A stretch of 64,000 bases of DNA from Panopea generosa (lineage: Eukaryota; Mollusca; Bivalvia; Adapedonta; Hiatellidae): contig CM055905.1 of NCBI GenBank assembly GCA_029582155.1, positions 65,253,952 through 65,317,951 on the forward strand. Reading direction: 5' to 3'. Of this stretch, positions 62,501 through 64,000 are shown piece by piece. A program made the translations under genes and the position numbers. Numbering within the stretch: position 1 is the first letter of the stretch; the number at the start of each line of letters is the position of its first letter. A model generated the notes under the pieces. The model was given only the letters and a program-made list of their open reading frames with translations, did no database searches and had not been told where the DNA came from.

Positions 62501-63275
62501 ACCGAATATGTGTTCTTGCAAATTTGCTTTAACAGTATTTTTTATGTGGATTATAGTATAATTTTCGCCATATTTTAGTATAAATCAAAGCTAGATTTGA
62601 GTCAGATTTATTGAATGTGATTGACCTTTAAGAAACGCCGCAAAACCAGTTCATTACAACAAGAATTACTGATAATGGGTTGTTAGAAAGTTAAAGAAAA
62701 GATTATACCTGGCAAAATAAGTTATTTCGTCGAGACAGGTTATCTACTACAAAGTTCTGGAATTCCGTGAGATTGATCACCACAAAGAGCAGTCCTATAA
62801 AGTCTGTTTGTACTGCAGATGTCACGGTACTATATCCACTAGAAAGCATGTAACATTTCGCTATCTCCCAACTGTTACTGCACCAGAGTTGGGCATTCGT
62901 GTTATGCCATGAGGGTCCACCGAATCTATGTCTCTTATAGATTATATCCTGGAGATCATTGCATATGCCACTTGGACATGGTCTGTATATCTTCAGTGGG
63001 TCACTGTTGTCATGGTAATTGCACACCCCACGTCTTATCGCGCATGTACCCCGTGTTGGACATGGGAGAACATTTCGTGTTGTGCACACGTTGCATACTG
63101 TGCCTACTGCCAAACCCTTCCTTGCCCAAATATCATTCAGACATTTTTGCTGAAAGTCTTGTACAGCACCATCAACAAAACTCTGAAGCCCATCCCTTGT
63201 AAACTTGAGAACTAGGCCACATTTGACCCAGTTTCTGTAAAGTGGATTCCACAGTGTTTGTTGGCCAGTGGCCAT
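11514..63275 (-). CDS. Composite gene model: HEPN/DUF4559-like - coiled coil - NACHT - CARD - ROC - COR protein (17 coding exons)
   Basis: Seventeen phase-compatible exons on the minus strand give about 1432 residues. Approximate residues: Cys/His-rich CXorf38-like region with HEPN motif 1-242; coiled coil 243-345; NACHT 346-587; CARD 588-690; ROC about 700-1020; COR about 1025-1330; Cys/His motif about 1350-1400; basic tail to the stop. The start ATG at 63275 has A at -3 and G at +4, and an in-frame TGA lies 24 bases upstream. NACHT and ROC are both nucleotide-switch domains, and CARD recruits other CARD proteins, so an innate-immune or cell-death signalling role is inferred. Introns run from 191 to 9822 bases and are full of repeats. 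There are no LRRs, no kinase, no signal peptide and no obvious membrane segment. The exon 4 to exon 5 junction is the least certain; two adjacent genes are the alternative. Each exon is listed separately. Confidence 0.65.
11773..12346 (-). CDS. Exon 16: COR C-terminal half and Cys/His motif
   Basis: 574 bases, phase 0 to phase 1; acceptor TTTGTATTTTAG, donor CAAG|GTAAGA. It starts [20 protein letters not shown] ('YFVPCLL' is typical COR). [20 protein letters not shown] and [20 protein letters not shown] follow, resembling the C-terminal COR half in mollusc ROCO proteins. Near the end, [16 protein letters not shown], then [20 protein letters not shown], forms a C-x2-C ... C-x7-H arrangement that may bind zinc. 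It closes with the basic stretch [11 protein letters not shown]. It is the longest exon after exon 4. Confidence 0.82.
13166..13254. repeat. Near-perfect inverted repeat, 43-base arms, 3-base loop
   Basis: Left arm 13166-13208 and right arm 13212-13254 pair with about four mismatches; the arms begin acgaccggccttgc and end gcaagaccggtcgt. It immediately precedes the 65-base minisatellite. It could be a miniature foldback element or a cruciform-forming site. Confidence 0.8.
13260..15510. repeat. 65-base minisatellite, about 33 units, with an optional 22-base module
   Basis: The unit reads 'atcttccatcctgtctttca' + 'gctctcttaaccgtgatata' + 'tattgtacatgagagacgaa' + aaatg. Some units carry an extra block of about 22 bases repeating 'ctatatattgtacatgagag'. 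It lies in the intron between exons 15 and 16. The open frames at 13442-13627 and 13947-14135 are shadows of the array. Confidence 0.9.
16657..16841 (-). CDS. Exon 15: COR domain, winged-helix-like part
   Basis: 185 bases, phase 1 to phase 0; acceptor TTATTGGATAG, donor GAG|GTTTGT. It encodes [20 protein letters not shown], a charged loop, then [20 protein letters not shown]. '[15 protein letters not shown]' matches the COR segment 'hLlrlMekFdLi..P' that precedes 'YFVPCLL'. The Lys/Glu-rich loop is an expansion relative to my memory of typical COR domains. Confidence 0.75.
17775..17865. repeat. Palindromic cluster around HindIII-like cores
   Basis: agcacaagctt near 17775 pairs with aagcttgtgct near 17850, and taagcttgtttatg occurs twice directly (17787, 17818) and once inverted as cataaacaagctt. 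This allows alternative hairpins. It lies in the exon 14-15 intron. Confidence 0.6.
18442..18599 (-). CDS. Exon 14: COR domain with [11 protein letters not shown] motif
   Basis: 158 bases, phase 2 to phase 1; acceptor [32 protein letters not shown] is the hallmark COR segment (ILDPQWLxDvfxxLI). [15 protein letters not shown] follows, matching 'W.d..erGiLt..lid'. The donor is G|GTTCGT, weaker than average, but it gives a perfect in-frame join to exon 15 ([10 protein letters not shown]). A nearby alternative, TC|GTACAA, would break the frame. Confidence 0.8.
18940..19350. repeat. Dispersed repeat (family C) in the exon 13-14 intron
   Basis: Lines such as 'ccatataactgcaagcaata', 'cactcataaacaatttaacg' and 'gtaggtgggacgtgggcg' recur, diverged, at 23340-23540 and 29606-29800, the two flanks of the foldback element. 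The copies help define the empty site of that element. Confidence 0.55.
19400..19518 (-). CDS. Exon 13: COR domain, continued
   Basis: 119 bases, phase 0 to phase 2; acceptor TTTACCTCCAG, donor AA|GTATGT. It encodes [20 protein letters not shown] then [19 protein letters not shown]. The block LxLFLxFxHdxGxIxYF is the COR pattern just before the 'vILDPQWLxd' segment, which is supplied by exon 14. Confidence 0.78.
19870..20440. repeat. Dispersed repeat, inverted copy of 415-815
   Basis: The reverse complement of the 415-815 segment, followed by a partial second copy (20340-20410) of its end, 'tttactatagaataaagaac'. It is located in the exon 12-13 intron. Confidence 0.6.
20985..21230 (-). CDS. 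Exon 12: end of ROC and start of COR
   Basis: 246 bases, phase 0 at both ends; acceptor TTATTTTCATTCAG, donor GAG|GTATTG. It begins [18 protein letters not shown], the last ROC helix. Then come [20 protein letters not shown] and [19 protein letters not shown], a clear COR domain start (LkxkIfevAskQpyWGexIPaRWixLExxLxxmrdxG). COR is the dimerisation domain that follows ROC in all ROCO proteins. The preceding intron, 9.8 kb, is the longest in the gene and holds the foldback element. Confidence 0.85.
21444..22053. repeat. Dispersed element with GC-rich inverted ends
   Basis: It is bounded by ATGCCCCCGC (21444-21453) and its inverse GCGGGGGCAT (22044-22053). The interior holds two or three related blocks of about 140 bases ('gatggaccgattttgatgaa', 'attggctgatagtttccgac'). 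It looks like a non-autonomous DNA element; no target duplication was identified. Confidence 0.5.
22250..23030. repeat. Degenerate G-rich tandem tract
   Basis: About eight degenerate units of 75-100 bases carry variants of 'gtaataaagttgaaacagag', 'gagtatttcatttaaaacaa' and 'aaaatcggggagggg'. No coding signal. Confidence 0.55.
23533..23541 (+). repeat. Left target-site duplication of the foldback element
   Basis: CTTTGAATT, identical to 29606-29614 on the other side of the 6.06-kb inverted repeat. Confidence 0.7.
23542..29605. mobile_element. Foldback-type transposable element, 6.06 kb, arms made of tandem repeats
   Basis: Ends are ATGACTGTAAAGTTAGTAGG at the left and its exact inverse at the right, flanked by the 9-base duplication CTTTGAATT. 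Up to about 26400 the plus strand reads 'gaatccccaactggcagctg' / 'ttggcgattcgccgcgaatc' type units; after 26400 the same units run reversed. Each arm is built from about five units of roughly 545 bases, each made of two halves of about 350 and 200 bases. The first unit of each arm includes matching end segments (23599-23781 and 29366-29548). No transposase is seen. Long repeat-built terminal inverted repeats and a 9-base duplication recall foldback or Mutator-like elements. All short open frames here are repeat shadows. Confidence 0.85.
29606..29614 (+). repeat. Right target-site duplication of the foldback element
   Basis: CTTTGAATT, the second copy. The sequence beyond it continues the family C repeat that the element interrupted. 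Confidence 0.7.
30430..30790. repeat. Family B-like repeat with ggac/gacg simple repeat
   Basis: Three related blocks contain 'aattccaatcacaactaaag' and 'gatacggtccggacag', the first with a short ggacggacggacg run. They are related to the 6430-8590 array through 'gtgacctttacctttgaaga'. No gene. Confidence 0.5.
31053..31162 (-). CDS. Exon 11: ROC G4 region
   Basis: 110 bases, phase 1 to phase 0; acceptor CTTTCTTAACAG, donor GAA|GTAAGT. It encodes [20 protein letters not shown] then [17 protein letters not shown]. 'EFWLNSIH' and '[10 protein letters not shown]' are highly characteristic of ROC domains before and at the G4 motif. The usual THxD Asp, which reads the guanine base, is Gly here (THAG). 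The exon was found only by splice-phase extension. Confidence 0.78.
31284..31440 (+). mobile_element. tRNA-derived SINE
   Basis: It has a polymerase III A-box-like 'tagtgtaatggatagagtg' and a B box 'gcgggttcgatcccccgaac' about 40 bases later, followed by a non-tRNA tail. The 5' and 3' parts do not form a proper acceptor stem, so it is a SINE rather than a working tRNA gene. It lies about 120 bases upstream (minus sense) of exon 11. Confidence 0.6.
31950..32720. repeat. About 165-base tandem repeat, four to five units
   Basis: Units share 'ggttaaagttttttatcagg', 'tctatgcaaccactgattta', 'gcatcatca..gaacacacag' and 'gcattttggcagaattatgg'. They lie in the exon 10-11 intron. The open frame at 32303-32599 falls inside the array and is not taken as a gene. 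Confidence 0.65.
33715..33780 (-). repeat. Terminus of a dispersed bivalve-type repeat
   Basis: On the minus strand this reads aaacaagaactgtcgtaggg then acagtgcgctccact. A diverged copy, 'aaacaagagctgtcagagaa' then cagcgctaattcgac, sits on the plus strand at 55033, just before the 66-base satellite. The shared start next to tandem arrays at both places suggests a common element type. Confidence 0.5.
33984..34206 (-). CDS. Exon 10: ROC core with G3 motif DFAGQ
   Basis: 223 bases, phase 0 to phase 1. [20 protein letters not shown] is the ROC G3 (DxxGQ) and the following helix; [20 protein letters not shown] is the next beta strand and loop, as in other ROC domains (SkrAIYLLVlDls). An Asp run (NDDDDDT) follows. 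Donor CAG|GTATTT. Two acceptors three bases apart (CTTAAG|GAG and GGAG|GTA) are both in frame, so the start is 34206 or 34203. Confidence 0.78.
34445..35860. repeat. Complex repeat tract
   Basis: A block of about 250 bases at 34600-34860 ('tctactagctaaacggtttg', 'aattaaattctctacaa', 'tctcagaatgacgcacgtgc') recurs at 35320-35580, with diverged pieces at 34900-35130, 35640-35860 and 37560-37700. The first 150 bases (34448-34600) are duplicated at 38878-39025. The open frames at 34538-34867 and 35285-35488 are two readings of this repeat. Confidence 0.6.
35868..37545. repeat. Dispersed element with about 620-base internal repeats
   Basis: It starts 'acaagaggcccaagaggacc' and ends 'tggcctttggccagtagagc' taaaaa. 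Three internal units, near 36040, 36650 and 37280, share 'cgttcatgagaagaagat', 'gcggccatcttgaatttcag' and 'gtttcagtttaattggcc'. Related lines occur at 1800-2160, so the left edge of the window ends in the same family. Confidence 0.65.
37896..37910. promoter_or_regulatory. CRE-like palindrome TGACGTCA
   Basis: tttATGACGTCATgtcc is a full palindromic CRE core about 150 bases upstream of the plus-strand helicase fragment. A CREB/ATF role is only a possibility. Confidence 0.25.
38051..38160 (+). pseudogene. RecQ-like helicase N-terminal fragment
   Basis: An ATG in good context (AAAAATGG) opens [20 protein letters not shown] then [20 protein letters not shown]. This resembles the N-terminus of RecQ-like helicases in bivalves, where 'LKxEQxEALxxi' leads to a Walker A motif. 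Here the Walker A never appears: the frame passes into unrelated residues and stops at 38246. It is probably a duplicated or transposed 5' fragment, and lies antisense in the exon 9-10 intron. Confidence 0.45.
38211..38282 (+). CDS. Candidate short first coding exon (24 codons)
   Basis: An ATG in an excellent context (ACAATATGGCGGCC) opens [24 protein letters not shown] and runs into a strong donor, GAG|GTAAGA. The peptide is Arg-rich and non-acidic, as in a mitochondrial targeting peptide. No following exon was recognised on the plus strand within the window, so it may be part of the same displaced fragment as 38051-38160. Family unknown. Confidence 0.25.
39383..39444 (-). CDS. Exon 9: short continuation of the ROC insertion
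   Basis: 62 bases, phase 1 to phase 0; acceptor TTTTATTGCTCAG, donor GAG|GTAAAT. It encodes [20 protein letters not shown], again charged and low in hydrophobics, continuing the exon 8 loop. It shifts the splice phase from 1 to 0, which exon 10 requires. That makes it a necessary link and supports it being real despite its size. Confidence 0.6.
39955..40182 (-). CDS. Exon 8: acidic, low-complexity insertion within ROC
   Basis: 228 bases, phase 1 to phase 1; acceptor TTTAATTGCAG, donor G|GTTTGT. It encodes about 75 hydrophilic residues beginning [20 protein letters not shown], rich in Asn, Glu, Lys and Ser. It falls between switch I (exon 7) and the DxxG motif (exon 10). Bivalve ROC domains commonly carry a variable charged loop at this position (family knowledge), so it is probably a surface loop rather than a separate domain. 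The reading frame continues to a stop at 39908, so without splicing the protein would end there. Confidence 0.6.
40190..42765. other. Exon 7-8 intron, no recognised feature
   Basis: AT-rich sequence with no clear repeat boundary, RNA gene or exon. The open frame at 41836-42021 has no supporting splice or family signal. Confidence 0.4.
42766..43032 (-). CDS. Exon 7: ROC GTPase start (G1/P-loop, switch I)
   Basis: 267 bases, phase 1 to phase 1; acceptor TCTAAATTCAG, donor [30 protein letters not shown] is the G1 P-loop of a Ras-like GTPase (GxxxxGKT). [20 protein letters not shown] follows, with the Thr expected in switch I and the 'TDGIEI' pattern typical of ROC domains. The preceding residues ([20 protein letters not shown]) form the helical linker from the CARD. 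ROC domains bind GTP/GDP and are almost always followed by COR, as here. Confidence 0.82.
43668..43842 (-). CDS. Exon 6: second half of the CARD plus charged linker
   Basis: 175 bases, phase 0 to phase 1; acceptor ACATTTCTAG, donor AAC|GTAAGT. It encodes [20 protein letters not shown], then [20 protein letters not shown] and DYLTGLE. The block [23 protein letters not shown] closely follows the CARD helix 5-6 consensus (RKGpxAFxxFlxaLxxTgQxHLAdyL). A charged stretch, KQEEDEKK, follows and leads to the ROC exon 635 bases on. CARDs recruit other CARD proteins such as adaptors or caspases; the partner is unknown. Confidence 0.78.
44034..45413 (+). mobile_element. Tc1/mariner-type transposon, decayed
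   Basis: Terminal inverted repeats of about 25 bases (ctgagcccgaaaagaaagta at the left, the inverse of the right end) are each next to a TA target duplication (44032-44033 and 45414-45415), giving 1380 bases. Inside, a plus-strand frame opens a helix-turn-helix N-terminus (44297-44437), and 44770-45117 encodes the C-terminal catalytic part with [20 protein letters not shown]. Frames are interrupted by a stop and by frameshifts, so it cannot make a working transposase. It lies in the exon 5-6 intron, antisense to the host gene. Confidence 0.88.
44297..45117 (+). pseudogene. Tc1-like transposase pseudogene
   Basis: The N-terminal piece (47 codons) has a homeodomain-like [23 protein letters not shown], and ends at TAG. 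A second piece carries the HDNARPHTA motif in one frame and then SPDLNPIEH in another, so at least one frameshift separates two catalytic acidic residues. The last piece ends QHGGHMRY and TAA at 45117, about 300 bases before the right inverted repeat. Confidence 0.8.
45945..46235 (+). pseudogene. Second Tc1-like transposase fragment
   Basis: Plus-strand frames read [20 protein letters not shown], then [10 protein letters not shown] and [20 protein letters not shown], the middle part of a Tc1-type transposase (the 'FSDES', 'VWGGI' and 'GNLxAxRYxxEvL' blocks). A stop follows the VWGGIM block and a frameshift separates the pieces. No inverted repeats were found. It comes from a different element than 44034-45413. 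Confidence 0.7.
47559..47624. repeat. Perfect 25-base inverted repeat, 16-base loop
   Basis: Arms 47559-47583 (aaagaatgtcgaatcacgca caaat) and 47600-47624 pair without mismatch. It lies in the exon 5-6 intron. It might form a short RNA hairpin or be a miniature inverted-repeat relic. Confidence 0.85.
48419..48543 (-). CDS. Exon 5: first half of a CARD
   Basis: 125 bases, phase 1 to phase 0; acceptor ATCTTCTGCAG, donor CAG|GTACTG. It encodes 41 residues including [20 protein letters not shown] and [14 protein letters not shown], the pattern of CARD helices 1-3 (a buried-Leu helix, 'LDP..IL..', then 'GFL....IRDI'). It joins exon 6 in frame to make a full CARD. Its phase matches exon 4, but the exon 4 to 5 intron is 3.5 kb and contains duplicated exon pieces and a SINE, so this could instead be near the start of a separate CARD-ROC-COR gene. 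Confidence 0.7.
49370..49590. repeat. 37-base tandem repeat, about six units
   Basis: Units alternate 'aaaatagtgaaatgataaat' ggtaattataatccat with versions ending 'ttatcaatgataatttaaat' ccatt. It is directly followed by a family A copy (49590-49760). It lies in the exon 4-5 intron. Confidence 0.7.
50201..50246. repeat. Poly-C / AC microsatellite
   Basis: A run of 13 C followed by (AC)n with one interruption. Length here may be unreliable in assemblies. Confidence 0.9.
50745..50830 (-). pseudogene. Truncated duplicate of the NACHT exon start
   Basis: After an ATTTCAG acceptor, the minus strand reads [20 protein letters not shown] and stops within 26 codons, matching [17 protein letters not shown] of exon 4. 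The upstream intron also matches that of exon 4 (50821-51107 against 52770-53090). It is a broken second copy, produced by a local tandem duplication. Confidence 0.75.
51117..51432 (+). mobile_element. tRNA-derived SINE with 9-base target duplication
   Basis: The tRNA-like head has 'tggtctagtggtagagcgtc' (A box), the arm ccgcctcgcatgcgg and 'gtgggttcgatccccggccg' (B box); the Ala-like anticodon arm has loop CTCGCAT. The 3' end has the tail 'attgttgaaagcgacgctaa' acacc, a 3' domain I recall from several animal SINE families. It is flanked by CTACTGATA at 51108-51116 and 51433-51441. The second copy of the surrounding duplication lacks it. Confidence 0.85.
52053..52775 (-). CDS. Exon 4: NACHT NTPase domain
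   Basis: 723 bases, phase 1 to phase 1; acceptor AATTTCAG, donor T|GTAAGT. About 80 residues in, [20 protein letters not shown] is the Walker A region (AxxGxGKTT; the usual first Gly is Ala). [14 protein letters not shown] about 90 residues further is a classical NACHT Walker B, with the DGxDE acidic pair. [14 protein letters not shown] is the sensor-1 Arg region. The domain appears to end soon after sensor 1, so the winged-helix part typical of longer NLRs is not visible. A second phase-1 donor, A|GTAAGA, would extend the exon to 51999 and add 18 residues that continue a helix ([12 protein letters not shown]); both remain possible. The intron plus the start of this exon has been duplicated downstream. 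Confidence 0.8.
53948..54086 (-). pseudogene. Duplicate of the end of coiled-coil exon 3
   Basis: The minus-strand frame [20 protein letters not shown] then [12 protein letters not shown] resembles the end of exon 3 ([13 protein letters not shown]), with the same phase-1 donor (A|GTAAGA). The only near acceptor (TTCTTTAG) gives a frame that fits neither exon 2 nor exon 3, so it would break the protein if used. It may be a relic or an exon of a different transcript. Confidence 0.55.
54494..54803 (-). CDS. Exon 3: charged coiled-coil linker
   Basis: 310 bases, phase 0 to phase 1; acceptor TTTTTTTTATTTCAG, donor AA|GTAAGT. It begins [20 protein letters not shown]. It is dominated by Glu and Lys with regular hydrophobic spacing, and holds an internal near-repeat: [20 protein letters not shown] is echoed by [11 protein letters not shown]. 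It reads as a long helix, probably a coiled coil linking the HEPN region to the NACHT domain. The preceding intron is 7.4 kb and carries the 66-bp satellite and the array of exon-2 copies. A partial duplicate of the 3' half of this exon lies at 53948-54086. No specific family is recognised. Confidence 0.7.
55035..59290. repeat. 66-base satellite array, about 64 units
   Basis: The unit reads 'attttaagccaggttgtata' + 'ttcatatctcagtaacaact' + 'agctatagccgtactgtgta' + ttatac. Subtypes exist: ccatactgagtatt units dominate the left, ccgtactgtgtatt units the right, and a few units carry an extra 'tgtttacgtgta'. It fills most of the 7.4-kb intron between exons 2 and 3. Confidence 0.92.
59655..61378. 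mobile_element. Solo LTR of a retrotransposon, 1.7 kb
   Basis: It starts TGTAACAAAATAG, ends TTTTCCTACA (TG...CA ends), and is flanked by the 5-base duplication GATAT (59650-59654 and 61379-61383). It cleanly splits the exon-2-copy array, which resumes on the other side. No internal coding region was seen; the superfamily (for example Gypsy or BEL) cannot be assigned from the LTR alone. Confidence 0.8.
61757..62006. mobile_element. MITE with 43-base terminal inverted repeats
   Basis: The left end 'ggggtagtattcaccaacta' and the right end, read inversely, 'ggggtcgtattcaccgacca', continue matching to 'agaatattcttagactt'. Total about 250 bases (or 61754-62009 if CCA/TGG is included). It sits inside one exon-2-derived unit. 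The target duplication is unclear. Confidence 0.85.
62165..62323 (-). CDS. Exon 2: end of the HEPN-type domain with R-x4-H motif
   Basis: 53 codons, phase 0 at both ends; acceptor TTTTATAAAACAG, donor CAG|GTAATA. It begins [16 protein letters not shown], where R-S-D-I-M-H fits the R-x4-6-H signature of HEPN RNase-fold domains, at the place where CXorf38 has RNEIMH. It ends [15 protein letters not shown] then TAVTMLNQ. The last 70 or so bases and the donor have been copied at least seven times downstream in the following intron, so this exon seeded a tandem array. Whether the HEPN motif is catalytic cannot be read from the sequence. Confidence 0.75.
62709..63275 (-). CDS. Exon 1: N-terminal CXorf38/DUF4559-like Cys/His-rich region
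   Basis: 189 codons, phase 0 at the end, donor CAG|GTATAA. The motif [20 protein letters not shown] near residues 15-34 and the later block [10 protein letters not shown] followed by [12 protein letters not shown] match the layout of the CXorf38/DUF4559 family (NWVKxGHxLxxLRxxLxxFV, then W-EvAKaFMP). Between them lie many Cys and His residues: [23 protein letters not shown] and CPSGIC, suggesting a metal-bound insert. The ATG has a good context and an in-frame stop 24 bases upstream, so this is very probably the true start. In invertebrates this module is often fused to NTPase domains (family knowledge recalled, not searched). The reading past 62709 is intron and soon hits a stop. Confidence 0.75.
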
Positions 63276-64000
63276 AATGACAGATGGTGGTTTTATTCAA
63301 ACTACAAGTCTAATGCGACTCCCACCAGGTTAATAATGATATTGTCAACATTATCGCACTAACGACTACATGTTAAATAATTATTTTGATGAAAAGTTTT
63401 AGATAATTTAAATGGTGTGTCACCATGTAACGCAATGCAGTAATTACGTGTCTTGTGTATTTTCATGAAGGAGAATTTGTCTTGCCTGTGAAGTAAAAAA
63501 GAGAATATAATTTATTATACAGAAAAACCAAAGTTATGTTTATGGCATAGCTATGCTGTTTATCTAATATGGAAAGAAGACAAACACGTAGAAAATAAGT
63601 TGAAAATTATGGTCATCTGTATACTCATTCATGTATACTTCGTTCTTTTTTTATGACTTTTATGGTAAACGTAACAAAATATTTTCAAAATGCGACAAAT
63701 TTATTAAAGCAACTTTGCAAAAGGATAGCTATGTTTACGCAGGAAGCATTATTTGCTTTGAAGCTCACTGAGTTCACGGGACAATGTTACTATATCTAAA
63801 TATAGAAGGTTATTGTTTTCTGCTTAAAATTTAGTTTAAACTTATTTATTTTACTTCGATTGTGAAACAAGTTATACCAACTTAGACAAATTATGCTCTA
63901 TGTTTTCCTAGGCAGAACCAATACTAAGCATATACGGAAAAGGTGCCTTACTCAATGACACTACACATAGCCGTGGAGGATGATCGAACACGTGACACTC
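63276..64000. other. Upstream region of the composite gene
   Basis: No TATA box, CpG-rich segment or 5' non-coding exon could be assigned with confidence on the minus strand. An in-frame TGA precedes the ATG by 24 bases. The transcription start is unknown. Confidence 0.35.

Noticed and set aside
62909-63215. Plus-strand open frames of 95-97 residues
   Set aside because: Shadows of minus-strand exon 1, which has family-like motifs and a supported start.

Overview
This window looks like nuclear DNA of an invertebrate, most likely a bivalve mollusc. It is AT-rich, has introns with GT/AG boundaries, carries no bacterial-style operons, and is packed with repeats of kinds I associate with bivalve genomes (tRNA-derived SINEs, Tc1-like elements, 'ACAAGAGGCC' dispersed repeats, arrays of 'gtgaccttgacctt' repeats). 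Only one substantial host gene is visible. The organism assignment is an inference from repeat style and domain content.

The main feature is a minus-strand gene that I reconstruct as 17 coding exons from 63275 down to 11514, giving about 1432 residues. Domain order: an N-terminal Cys/His-rich HEPN-type region resembling the CXorf38/DUF4559 family (exons 1-2), a charged coiled coil (exon 3), a NACHT NTPase (exon 4), a CARD split over two exons (exons 5-6), a ROC GTPase with an acidic insertion (exons 7-12), a COR domain (exons 12-16) with a C-terminal Cys/His motif, and a short basic tail (exon 17). Every consecutive splice junction keeps the reading frame. No LRRs and no kinase are visible. 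The weakest link is exon 4 to exon 5: the locus could be two neighbouring genes (HEPN-coiled coil-NACHT, then CARD-ROC-COR). If it is one gene, it is a double-NTPase, presumably innate-immune or cell-death protein.

Layout from low to high coordinates: 1-11400 is dispersed and tandem repeats with no convincing gene. 11514-21230 holds the 3' exons, with a 65-bp minisatellite (13260-15510). 21444-31053 is one long intron containing several repeats and a 6.06-kb foldback element (23542-29605) bounded by a 9-bp target duplication. 31053-43842 holds the ROC and CARD exons among repeats, plus a plus-strand RecQ-like helicase fragment near 38.1 kb. 44034-46235 holds a decayed Tc1-like transposon and a second transposase fragment. 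48419-54803 holds the first CARD exon, the NACHT exon and the coiled-coil exon, with local tandem duplications of exon pieces and a SINE present in only one copy. 55035-59290 is a 66-bp satellite array of roughly 64 units. 59467-62135 is a tandem array of copies of the end of exon 2, broken by a solo LTR and a MITE. 62165-63275 holds exons 2 and 1.

Exon boundaries were assigned by eye from splice motifs, frame and family resemblance. No database search or transcript evidence was available.
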